DNA of 64,000 nucleotides from CAWAPS01 sp963783945 (GTDB lineage: Bacteria; Actinomycetota; Acidimicrobiia; Acidimicrobiales; Palsa-688): contig CAWAPS010000006.1 in assembly GCA_963783945.1 (NCBI GenBank), positions 372,001 to 436,000 on the forward strand, written 5' to 3'. Below the pieces are notes generated by a model, which saw only the letters and a list, made by a program, of their open reading frames with translations, was not told the DNA's origin and made no database searches. A program made the translations under genes and the position numbers. Below are positions 19,135-27,226 of this stretch, one piece after another. Positions within the stretch are counted from its first letter, which is position 1. Each line of letters starts with the position of its first letter.

Positions 19135-19213
19135 GATCCTTCACACCTCTCTGGTTAGTCGGTTACGCCGTGGATCGCCTCACAACGCTGGCGCGTGATG
19201 CCTCCACGCCGCG

Positions 19214-20491
19214 TCAGGACGACCCGGACACCGTCTTGCCCGGAACAGTCTGTCCGCAGATGGGGTCCATACCGGCAACGAGATGGAACGTGGAGCCGGA
19301 GAACCGGGTGACCCACGAGCAGTTGTCTACACCGGCTACTTCACCGCGTTGCCCCAGAGCAAAGCTGAGGGAATGACTCCCGTAGAGTCCGTCCGCGGTG
19401 TAGTCGGTCAAGCCGAGCATTGCGCTTATGAAAGAGGCCTGGGTGGGATGGGGTCCCGCCGAATTCAGACCTTGAACGAGTGCGCCAAACTCCTCGTACC
19501 CCAGGTATTCAGCAGCGGTAGGGTCGCCTGTAACACCGGCATAGGTCTTGAGGGCGTCCTGAAGCTTCTGGGTCGCGGCCGTGTGCATCTCCACCGGCTC
19601 ATCCGCCGACAGGAAATACAGACCCTGGGCGGTCCGTTCTCCTGCTGGGCCGCCCGAGTACAGATCGCCGCCGTAGCCTTGAGCCAACACCACGCCTCGC
19701 ATGTTGACCCCCTCTTGCCTGAGCTGGTTGATCAGCGCGAACTCCGTGCTGGTGAGGATCTCCGCTGACATTCCATTCACCCCGTCGCTTTTCATTGCTA
19801 AAGCGAACGGTCCGACATTGGTGGTTCCGAACGGAACATTGGTGTTGAGGTAGCCTACCTTTATACCCAAAAGTTGCGCGGCGATAGCTATACCTTTCGC
19901 TGCCTCAGATGAAGAGGGCGATACGCCGTAGCCCAGCGCCGCCAGATTTGTGACCCCGAGGTTCTTGAATATCTGGCCGAATTGGGTGTAGACCTTCGTG
20001 TAGTTTTCGGTGCCGATCACGGAGAACATGTTCCTGTCTGTAACCCATTCGCTCGCATCGCCACTCTCGCCTACCACCGGGATTCCCTTGGATTCCAGGA
20101 ACGGCGCAGCGGCGAAGGTGACTGCCGAATTTGCCATCACCGCGAATACGTGGTCTTGATCTACTAGCCGCTCGGCGGAGGCGAGCGCTTGCGTGGGCGA
20201 GGTGCCAGTATCAACGACGACGTATTTAATCGTGTAGCCCTCGCTGGCAGCCAACCCAGCCCCAGCCTTGAGCCCCTGCGTCAGTGTCAAAGAATTCACC
20301 GCGCCCGGGCCGGTAACATCGGCCAACACGCCGACTGTGTAAGTATGGCTGCTCTGACTGGCGCCCGTGGCGGTGGAACCGGTCGATCCGCTCCCCGCTG
20401 TCCCGGCCGGCTTCGTCGAACTACTGCACCCTGCAGCAATCACGAGCGCCGCAGCCAAGACGAACGCCGGCCTGAGCTTCCAATCGGCCAT
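19214..20491 (-). CDS. Branched-chain-type (Peripla_BP_6) ABC solute-binding lipoprotein, copy 1
   Basis: 425 residues with a lipoprotein signal (MADWKLRPAFVLAAALVIAAG-Cys22), a Ser/Gly/Thr linker, then a LivJ-like two-lobed fold: YTVGVLADVTGPGAVN, YVVVDTGTSPTQALASAERL, VFAVMANSAVTFAAAPF, GIPVVGESGDASEWVTDRN. The end is the local signature DPICGQTVPGKTV, with two Cys (Asp-Asn-Cys-Ser-Trp and Ile-Cys-Gly) likely forming a disulphide. No permease or ATPase genes are nearby, so it either uses a shared transporter or acts as a sensor. The ligand is unknown; hydrolase neighbours suggest a hydrophobic acid or ester. Paralogues: 31625-32947 and 54062-55309. Confidence 0.9.
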   Translation of the reverse strand: MADWKLRPAFVLAAALVIAAGCSSSTKPAGTAGSGSTGSTATGASQSSHTYTVGVLADVTGPGAVNSLTLTQGLKAGAGLAASEGYTIKYVVVDTGTSPTQALASAERLVDQDHVFAVMANSAVTFAAAPFLESKGIPVVGESGDASEWVTDRNMFSVIGTENYTKVYTQFGQIFKNLGVTNLAALGYGVSPSSSEAAKGIAIAAQLLGIKVGYLNTNVPFGTTNVGPFALAMKSDGVNGMSAEILTSTEFALINQLRQEGVNMRGVVLAQGYGGDLYSGGPAGERTAQGLYFLSADEPVEMHTAATQKLQDALKTYAGVTGDPTAAEYLGYEEFGALVQGLNSAGPHPTQASFISAMLGLTDYTADGLYGSHSLSFALGQRGEVAGVDNCSWVTRFSGSTFHLVAGMDPICGQTVPGKTVSGSS

Positions 20492-20611
20492 TATTTTCCC
20501 CCCTCTGACAGTTTCCCCACCTGGTCGCCGACCCCGACAGCGCGCAGCTACGCGGCGACGAACTCCTTACAAGACCCCCCATACAGGACGAGACGTGCAA
20601 TTTCTGACAAC

Positions 20612-20639
20612 ACTCTACACTCGGGTGACAAAATGTCAA
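20612..20639 (-). promoter_or_regulatory. Promoter with palindromic operator ahead of binding-protein copy 1
   Basis: On the minus strand TTGACA (complement of 20634-20639), 16 bases, TAGAGT (complement of 20612-20617). The perfect inverted repeat TGACA-AAA-TGTCA (20626-20638) overlaps the -35 element. The transcript start would be ~115 bases before the gene at 20491. Confidence 0.6.
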
Positions 20640-20893
20640 GATCGCTGTCGAAGGTGGATCAGCCACCAAAGTAGCTAGTCCGCAATTCGCTCGGCACGGG
20701 TGACTGCTCCAGTCCTTGACCGGATAGAACCGTGTCAGACCACACGTCGCAGAGCCGGCTCCCGTATCCGACGCAGATGCAGAGGCGGCCGGTGCCGATG
20801 GTGTTCGAGTGTCAAGATGAGCACCCGGTACCGTAGAAGGCGACCGAGTCGATCGCGAAGAGGCTGAACGTCAATCACGGGAGAGTCGCGCCA

Positions 20894-21875
20894 ATGGGTG
20901 CGCCAGGGCTGATACCGACGCCACCCGCGGCGAGTTCCGGGAGTCAATTTATCCGGGCGTCTTTCCAACGCCATGCGATGATGCTCTACATCAAGAAGAC
21001 AAACGCGGTCCGCAACTACCTGGCCGAACGCGAGCGCCTGGGCCAGTCCGGCCCAGTCACGAGGGCCGACCTCAACGCCCTACCCAAACGACCACGAGCT
21101 TCGGAGTGTGTTCGACTTCGGCAGATTGGTCGAGGTGGGTGGCTATCTCGAGGACTTCATCATGGACACCGCCACCCTCGAGGCGGTTGTGCGCGGCCGT
21201 TCCGTCGCCTCAGCGCAGGACCCTGGCCGGACCAAGACGGATGAGCTGACCCAGGCCCGCCGGGCCGCGTCGACGTCGGTGACCTTGCGGGAGATGGCGG
21301 CAGTGCACGAGTACACGAAGGGGACCGCGGCACTCGATGCTGAACGACGCTCTGAGCGGCAAGGCGGATCTCGCCACCAGGGACGAAGAGCAACAGCGAC
21401 TGGTCCGCCTGACAGTGAGCGGTCTGCACAAGATGGGAAAGTTCTACCCGTTCAAAGGAACCGTCTATCGGGGCATCAAACGAATGAAGGATTACTTCGT
21501 CAACCCGACGGGCAGCGCGGCCAAGATCAAGTCCGGGGCGCTCAGCAAGTACCCTGTCGGGCATACCGGGCATGGAGCCAAGATCCTGACCAGCACGTCC
21601 AAGCGGGCCGAGACGTCCTTCGCGGCCAAGGACGGGTACAACGTCGCCCTCGAGATCTCCAAAACCGCTCCGGCGCCGACATCACCTTCCTGGCTCAACT
21701 CGCCGAAGCCGAACGCGAGGTGCTGTTCCCGCCCGGTGTCCGCAACCTGCTCGTGCTCAACGTGGTGGCCCTCGATCGTTTCATGCCGGGGATCCTGGCC
21801 GTGCTCGGTTCCGACCAGAACGCCGAGGAGGCGTTCAGCTGGTCTGAGCAGCCGCAGGGCCGCGATTCAATGTAA
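20894..21875 (+). pseudogene. Mono-ADP-ribosyltransferase (R-S-ExE class) broken by three single-base frameshifts
   Basis: The protein is spread over three frames. Frame breaks are at about 21086-21088 (extra A in AAA), 21337-21341 (one base missing) and 21661-21664 (one A missing in AAAA). Joined, it gives ~325 residues: a helical N-terminal region (KTNAVRNYLAERERLG, DHELRSVFDFGRLVEV), then an ART fold. The fold shows HEYTKGTAAL (family Y-T and N..L start), GTVYRG (catalytic Arg), KILTSTSKRAE (STS motif) and AEREVLFPPGV (ExE motif). These three motifs in order define Arg-, Asn- or small-GTPase-modifying toxins of the C3/VIP2/iota group. No signal peptide, so an intracellular or contact-delivered effector is possible. 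Homopolymer indels leave open an assembly error. Confidence 0.65.
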
Positions 21876-21896
21876 CCGCGTGTGGTGGTGGGATAG

Positions 21897-22349
21897 TCAG
21901 CCAGGAATCGCCGCATCGACGACGACATTTCCGGTCGTGAGCGTCATGAGGCTCGCCTGGTCGGCATTGATCTCAGTAGTCAGGGTGTTCGCCTGCTGCA
22001 TGTCAGAAGCCCGCTGGTTGGTGAAGTTCTGAATGCTCGAGCTCTCCTGTGGAGTCGGTTGAGCTGGAGGGGCAGGCGTGAGGGCCCCGATCTGAGCGGT
22101 TAGGTTGGAGAGTTGCTGGTTGAGAGCGGTCAGGTCGCCCTGGTACTCCGCGACCTGGAGGTGGAGAGCTTGACCCTGCACGGTCGATTGAACAGCTAGG
22201 AAGGCCTTGGCCAGGGCGTTGGCGTACTCAGCTGCAACGGGATACGTGGATGCCGTTGTGGTGATTTGCCCGATGGAATCACCGACGGAGGCGCCCTTGT
22301 AATGAGGCGCCAGCGCCTTGGGAGTGATGCCGAGGTGACCGTCGGCCAC
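21897..22349 (-). pseudogene. 5'-truncated Wzz/chain-length-determinant-like fragment
   Basis: 150 residues from a GTG, with no signal or membrane segment left. It resembles the periplasmic part of Wzz/tyrosine-kinase adaptor proteins: VGDSIGQITTTASTYPVAAEYANALAKAFLAV (the A..lAN...aF segment), a coiled coil of ~60 residues (LHLQVAEYQGDLTALNQQLSNL), and NVVVDAAIPG, which matches the V-V-D-A-A-x-P end that precedes the second membrane helix. Upstream in frame a stop occurs after ~20 more residues. Both membrane helices are gone, hence a remnant. Confidence 0.45.
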
Positions 22350-22482
22350 GGCTTTCGCTGCGACCTGATTGTTGATACAGCTGTGCCAAGAGTCACTGCC
22401 CGCTTGTAATGATGCGAGTCAAGGCCGCCCAGACGTCGGTCGCTACGGAGCAGGTGGGTGGTCTCGGCCAGCCGGTGAACCT

Positions 22483-23565
22483 CTATGCCTCTGCTTTCGC
22501 CAAGTCAGCCGGCGCCGAAGCCGTGTCGGCCTCCTGCATCTTGGTCCCGCCAACCCGCCCCCCTCGGACGAGGTTGGCCTCGAGCTTCTCCAGTACTTCG
22601 GCTATGGCCACGCCGTCGTCGAACGAGGGCGAGATCTGCCGCCCCTCGGACACCGCTCCCTTGACCTTCGTAAGCCATGGGATGAGCATGGGCCGGTGCG
22701 GCTCGTCGGTGGCTCGTGGCAATTGCATGATCAGCTCACCTTCCGCCGCGACCTGCGACCGAAGAAGTCGTTCGACACGCGAGATGGAGCGATCTTCGCC
22801 AGGCGCCCGCCGTAGGGTGAGTGCAGTCTCGCCCACCAGTTCGAGCGCCGCCTCGCTTCCCATAACAGTCATTCGCCGAGGCATAGGCACGCAGGCGGAG
22901 AAGGCCGTATCGACGGAGGCGGTACAGCCGTTCTGCATGACGAACCAGGCCGCGAAAGCGTCCTCTGCGGTGCATGCGATCTTCCCCCCGGCCCCGTCCG
23001 GCAGCATCCGGGATTCAATACGGGAGACCCCGCCGCAGTCCGCTACTTCGCTGTCCAGGAACCAGCGCAGCAGGTCGACAACGTGCGAGCCGAAGGCTCC
23101 GATCCATCCGCCGCCGAGCTCCTTGTCATTGAGCCACGCATGATTCCGGCCACGGAGGGCGTTGCTGACAACGGTGATGCTGACGTGCTCAACTACGCCA
23201 ATCGCCCCCTCATCGATCATTGCCTTCATCTTGCTCCGGGCCAGGTTGCAGCGAAACTCGCAATTGAGGAAATGAAGGACACCGGCCTCACGTGCTCGGT
23301 CTCGCATGGCGCGCGCCTCAGCACCGTTTAGACCGAACGGCTTGTCGCACAGGACCGGGTAGCCGCGCTCAATGGCTTTCATCACGTGATCGTGGTGCAT
23401 GAAGGGCGGCGAGTGGACCGAGACGAGATCGACTTTAGATGCCAGAGCGTCCTCGATCGCCTGGGGCTCACGTGGGCTGACGAGCTCAACATCAAAGCCG
23501 AGCTGGGTGTAGACCGGGGCCATCGCGTAGCGCCCGAATCCGGTACCGATGATGACAACATTCAT
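22483..23565 (-). CDS. Gfo/Idh/MocA family NAD(P)-dependent oxidoreductase
   Basis: 360 residues from ATG 23565 (MNVVIIGTGFGRYAMAP), preceded by AGAAAGAAG; an open extension to 23730 is rejected as non-homologous. The N-terminal Rossmann fold has GTGFGRYA for dinucleotide binding. VLCDKPFG matches the E/D-K-P motif of the family. The C-terminal domain (VEHVSITVVSN, GGGWIGAFGSHVVDLLRWF) has the GxxxDxxxH-like catalytic region, here Gly-Ser-His-Val-Val-Asp. It probably oxidises or reduces a sugar or cyclitol. It is monocistronic, and nothing nearby fixes the substrate. Confidence 0.85.
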   Translation of the reverse strand: MNVVIIGTGFGRYAMAPVYTQLGFDVELVSPREPQAIEDALASKVDLVSVHSPPFMHHDHVMKAIERGYPVLCDKPFGLNGAEARAMRDRAREAGVLHFLNCEFRCNLARSKMKAMIDEGAIGVVEHVSITVVSNALRGRNHAWLNDKELGGGWIGAFGSHVVDLLRWFLDSEVADCGGVSRIESRMLPDGAGGKIACTAEDAFAAWFVMQNGCTASVDTAFSACVPMPRRMTVMGSEAALELVGETALTLRRAPGEDRSISRVERLLRSQVAAEGELIMQLPRATDEPHRPMLIPWLTKVKGAVSEGRQISPSFDDGVAIAEVLEKLEANLVRGGRVGGTKMQEADTASAPADLAKAEA

Positions 23566-23977
23566 CAGTTTCTTCTTTCTCACTGACCCCTTGGAGAGAC
23601 CGGCTCCGATTGGACCTCTTGGCGTCGCCATTCGGCTGATCTCCATCTCGCACTTCCTCGCCGAGAAGACGACAGTCGGATCATGCGCGCGTCGGCGCCG
23701 CTGACGCAATAGATTCCGACGGTCGGTCACAGAGGGAACCCGGCTGCCGCTAAGTCCGCACCGCCGCGGGCGCTGGCTTACGAAGCTGACGGGTCAGCCA
23801 TAAGATCCGGGCCGCCGGGACTGGAGACGATGTGTACCGACCGTTCGGAACTCACGGCTACGGATCCTAATTTCCTGGGAATGAGGGTTTCCCCGATGCG
23901 CAGCTGTCTTCCGATTGATTACAAAGACCGGGATGTCCGGAATTCGTTCTGTCACCTCCTCCCGCGGTCCGGAAACT
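23566..23977. other. Convergent/leader spacer before the oxidoreductase
   Basis: Holds the leader of the oxidoreductase gene and the region past the end of the AddA gene. No hairpin with a T-tract or other gene is seen. Confidence 0.4.
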
Positions 23978-26900
23978 CTAGGAGGCCGGCACGGTGACCG
24001 GTCTGGCGCTCCCGTGGGGAGCGAGGAAGAGGAGCTGGAGGCGCGCTGCCGGCTCGCCCACCGATCCGGCGACGGCTTCCCCGTATGCCTGGAGTTGCAC
24101 CCGGTACCGCTCGGCCTTGGCCGTGAGTTCGGCTTCATTGCGCCAGCTGTCGGTCTTGTAGTCGACGACCACGAGGCCGTCGTCTCCTCGGTAGAGGAGG
24201 TCGACATAGCCTTCGAGCACGCCATCGCCGTAAGGGATTCCGACGTACACCTCCCGCCAGTGCGATCGACTTGCGGCCAAGCGTACGACGTCGGATGCGA
24301 GTGCCGACCGGCAGAACGCTTCGATCACGTCTTCTTGGCCGAGGACCCCCTCCGCTGCCGCCTGGGCCGCGCTGGCGCCCTCTAACCCGTCGCCGGTCGC
24401 CAGGTCCACCGTTTGCAGGACAGCATGGACGGCCCGCCCGATGGCGGTGCCGTAGCGGCCTTTCTGCCACGGCGGCAGATCGATGTCGCGGCCGTCCTTC
24501 TGCACCCCGGCCAGGGCTTCGAGCCTGGCCGCCCGGGCCGCTTCCTCGGCCAGCCGGGTCGCCGACACAGCAACTGGTCGGCGGGCCACGGCCAGCGCGG
24601 CGTCCCTTTGCTGCTGCCATTCCTCCAACGACAGCGGCTCCGGTCCGTCCGATGTGGCGGCCGGCGGCGCCACCAAATGTTCGTCGACGACTCCTGCCGG
24701 CGCGAGCGGCTCGACCAACCCCGGGTCCCACCCGGCCCGATAGAACAAGTCGGCGGCTGTGGATCCCGGCCTGGCGCCCTCCTTGCGATGCACCGATACG
24801 ATCAAATGGTCGCGCGCCCGGGTGGCGGCCACGTAGAGCAGGCGCAGCCGCTCGTGGTGGTCCATCTGTTCTTCAATGGGTTGAAAATCGGCGAACTCCG
24901 CGGTCTCCAGATCCTTCTTTAGCCTTAAAGCCCAGCGGCCGCCGGGCGGGAAGAGGACCTGCACGCCGCCTCGGCGGGCATCAAGCTGAGTGGTCATCCC
25001 GGAAAGCACCGTGATCGGGAACTCGAGCCCTTTGGCCCCGTGGATGGTGAGGATCCGTACCGCCTGGTCGTCGGTCTCGGGCAGCACCGTCTCGATCACC
25101 CGGGAGCCCTCGGCTGCCTGCAGTCGCACCCACGCCAGATAATCTCGAAGTGTCACCCCGCCGGCTTCCTCCCACGCCCGGCATTGGTCCACCACGAACC
25201 GCAGCCGCCGCCACAGGTCGCGGGGACGGTTGTGCACGAACGCCAGTTCCATCAGCCGCCGCTCCCGCACGATCCGTTCCAGGACCCGGCTCGGCGCCAG
25301 CCACAGCCGCTCCCGGTGCAGGTCGCCCAGCCAGGACAGACCCTGGGCCACGACATGCTCCGCCGGGGCGCCGGCGGGAACCGACGCCTGGTGGTCCCAG
25401 CGTCCGCCGTGGTCGTGACGCCAGGTGTACAGGTCGTCGTCGCCGCACCCGAATGCCGCGGTGCGCAAAGCGGCCACCACAGCCAGCGAATCGGTTGGGT
25501 CCTCGACGGCGCGGGCAACCATCAGCAGGTCCCGAACTTCCCCTGTGCCGTACACGAGGGACGAGGACTCGGTCCGGTAGGGAATGCCGGCCCGTTCGAA
25601 CCCTCGCTCGAGCGCTCGCAGTGAGGTGCGGGCGGGAAGCAGCACGGCCACGTCTCCCCATGCCGCCGGTCGCCAATCGCCGGTGGTGTGGTCAAAGACG
25701 GTCCAGCGATCGTCGACCGCTCGGCGAATGGCCGCGGCCACGTCGGCCGCCTCGGCCTCCCGCAGGTCGTCGGCCCGCCAGGTCTTCGGATGCATTTCAC
25801 ACCCAACGAACGACACCGGCGGTCCCGACGCCCCGGCGATCCGTACCGGGTCGAGCGCAACGTAGTCCGGTTGGGACTGGCCGTCAGCGCGGATGAGTTG
25901 ATGAAACGTGTGATTGACCCACTGAAGGATCGGCTCGACGGTACGGAAGTTCGCCGTCAGTTGCTCGACCCGGCCGCCCATTACGTCGCGGGCCCGGAGG
26001 AACACGGCGATGTCGGCCCGGCGGAACCGGTAGATCGACTGTTTCGGGTCCCCGACGAAGAACAGACGGCCCGGCTCGACCCGGATGTCCCACCACGGCT
26101 TGGACGCGGCATCCGGATCATTCGACGCGATCAGCACCGCTATCTCGACCTGGATGGGGTCGGTGTCCTGAAACTCGTCGAGCAAGAGCCGCTGGTAGCG
26201 CCCGGCTGCCTCGGCTCGCACGGTCATCCCATGAACGGGATCGCGAAGGAGGGAACGAGCCACGACCAGCAGATCATGGAACTCCAGTTCGCCATCGGCC
26301 CGGCGCTCGGCCGCGGCGTCCACGGTGAAGCGGGCGAGCTCCTCGGCAATACGCTCGAGGCAGGCCTGCTGGACCGAATCACGCACCCGGTCCCGCATGG
26401 CTTCGACGGCCCGGACCCGGGTCCGCACCTCGCTGATGTTTGGCCAGTTCCCGGCCCGGCCAACCCCGGCAGCCAAGCTGGGCGGCCGTGAGAGACGTTC
26501 CATCCGACCGTCGTCGTCTGATGCCGCCTTCAGTTCGGCCGCCCACTCCCCCAGTTCGGCCAGACGGGACACGAGCTTGTCGGAGCTGTCGGCGCACTTG
26601 TCGCCCATGGCCACGACCTCATCTATGGCATGAAGCAACGGATCAATAACGAGTGGCCCCACGTCGGGGCCAGATCCGGTCATCCGTTCGGCGACCAGAT
26701 CCCAGTTGTTGCCGAACTGGACGGCTACCTGATGGAGATGATCCACCCGGGCCCCCGCCGCCAGCAGGAGCCGGAGCGGTCGTTCGAGGTCTTCATCCTC
26801 GATGATCCGGTCGACAAAGCTTTCCCAGCGGGCCTCGAATGCCAGCTGAGATGCGATCTCCTCCAGAACCTTGACCCGAGGGGGGAGCCGAGCTTCGATC

Positions 26901-27226
26901 GGGTGCTCGCTCAGGAGGCGCAAGGCAAAAGCGTGGAGGGTGCAGATCGCCGCCCCGTCCAGGGCAGGCAGCGCAGCCCGGCACCGGGCGGATGTGGCCG
27001 ACCTCCTCTGGAGCTCGTTGCGGACGCGGTCGACCAGCTCCCCCGCGGCCTTTTCGGTGAAGGTGATGGCGGCGATCCGGTCGGCCCCGACCCCGGACTC
27101 CACCAGGCTCACAAAACGGTCGACCAGGCAAGTGGTCTTGCCCGATCCGGCACCGGCCTCCACGAACAGGGTGTCGCCCAAACGGGTCCGGACCGCTTTG
27201 CGGGCCGCGGTGTCAGACGGCGTCAT
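23978..27226 (-). CDS. addA: AddA-like ATP-dependent helicase-nuclease (UvrD/RecB family)
   Basis: 1082 residues from ATG 27226 (MTPSDTAARKAVRTRLGD), overlapping the end of the AddB gene by 14 bases. Helicase motifs: I VEAGAGSGKT (residues 22-31), DEFQDTDPIQ (II, Walker B), FVGDPKQSIYRFRRADI (III), LTANFRTV (IV), ILTIHGAKGLEF (V) and LYVAATRARDHL (VI). The C-terminus carries a RecB-type PD-(D/E)xK nuclease: EGYVDLLYRGDD, VVDYKTDSW and QLQAYGEAV. It should unwind and resect double-strand breaks with AddB in the cytosol and process foreign linear DNA. A ~190-bp diverged copy of part of this gene lies at 51683-51875. Confidence 0.92.
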   Translation of the reverse strand: MTPSDTAARKAVRTRLGDTLFVEAGAGSGKTTCLVDRFVSLVESGVGADRIAAITFTEKAAGELVDRVRNELQRRSATSARCRAALPALDGAAICTLHAFALRLLSEHPIEARLPPRVKVLEEIASQLAFEARWESFVDRIIEDEDLERPLRLLLAAGARVDHLHQVAVQFGNNWDLVAERMTGSGPDVGPLVIDPLLHAIDEVVAMGDKCADSSDKLVSRLAELGEWAAELKAASDDDGRMERLSRPPSLAAGVGRAGNWPNISEVRTRVRAVEAMRDRVRDSVQQACLERIAEELARFTVDAAAERRADGELEFHDLLVVARSLLRDPVHGMTVRAEAAGRYQRLLLDEFQDTDPIQVEIAVLIASNDPDAASKPWWDIRVEPGRLFFVGDPKQSIYRFRRADIAVFLRARDVMGGRVEQLTANFRTVEPILQWVNHTFHQLIRADGQSQPDYVALDPVRIAGASGPPVSFVGCEMHPKTWRADDLREAEAADVAAAIRRAVDDRWTVFDHTTGDWRPAAWGDVAVLLPARTSLRALERGFERAGIPYRTESSSLVYGTGEVRDLLMVARAVEDPTDSLAVVAALRTAAFGCGDDDLYTWRHDHGGRWDHQASVPAGAPAEHVVAQGLSWLGDLHRERLWLAPSRVLERIVRERRLMELAFVHNRPRDLWRRLRFVVDQCRAWEEAGGVTLRDYLAWVRLQAAEGSRVIETVLPETDDQAVRILTIHGAKGLEFPITVLSGMTTQLDARRGGVQVLFPPGGRWALRLKKDLETAEFADFQPIEEQMDHHERLRLLYVAATRARDHLIVSVHRKEGARPGSTAADLFYRAGWDPGLVEPLAPAGVVDEHLVAPPAATSDGPEPLSLEEWQQQRDAALAVARRPVAVSATRLAEEAARAARLEALAGVQKDGRDIDLPPWQKGRYGTAIGRAVHAVLQTVDLATGDGLEGASAAQAAAEGVLGQEDVIEAFCRSALASDVVRLAASRSHWREVYVGIPYGDGVLEGYVDLLYRGDDGLVVVDYKTDSWRNEAELTAKAERYRVQLQAYGEAVAGSVGEPAARLQLLFLAPHGSARPVTVPAS

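Noticed and set aside
20735..20974. Minus-strand 79-codon frame upstream of the ADP-ribosyltransferase
   Set aside because: Arg/Pro/Leu-rich, no ribosome site, no homology.
22546..22560. TTGGTCCCGCCA as another GntR-type operator
   Set aside because: Lies inside the oxidoreductase coding region without -35/-10 elements at the right spacing.
24271..25896. Several long plus-strand frames (up to 250 codons) across AddA
   Set aside because: Pro/Arg/Ala-rich low-complexity translations opposite clear helicase-nuclease motifs; antisense shadows.
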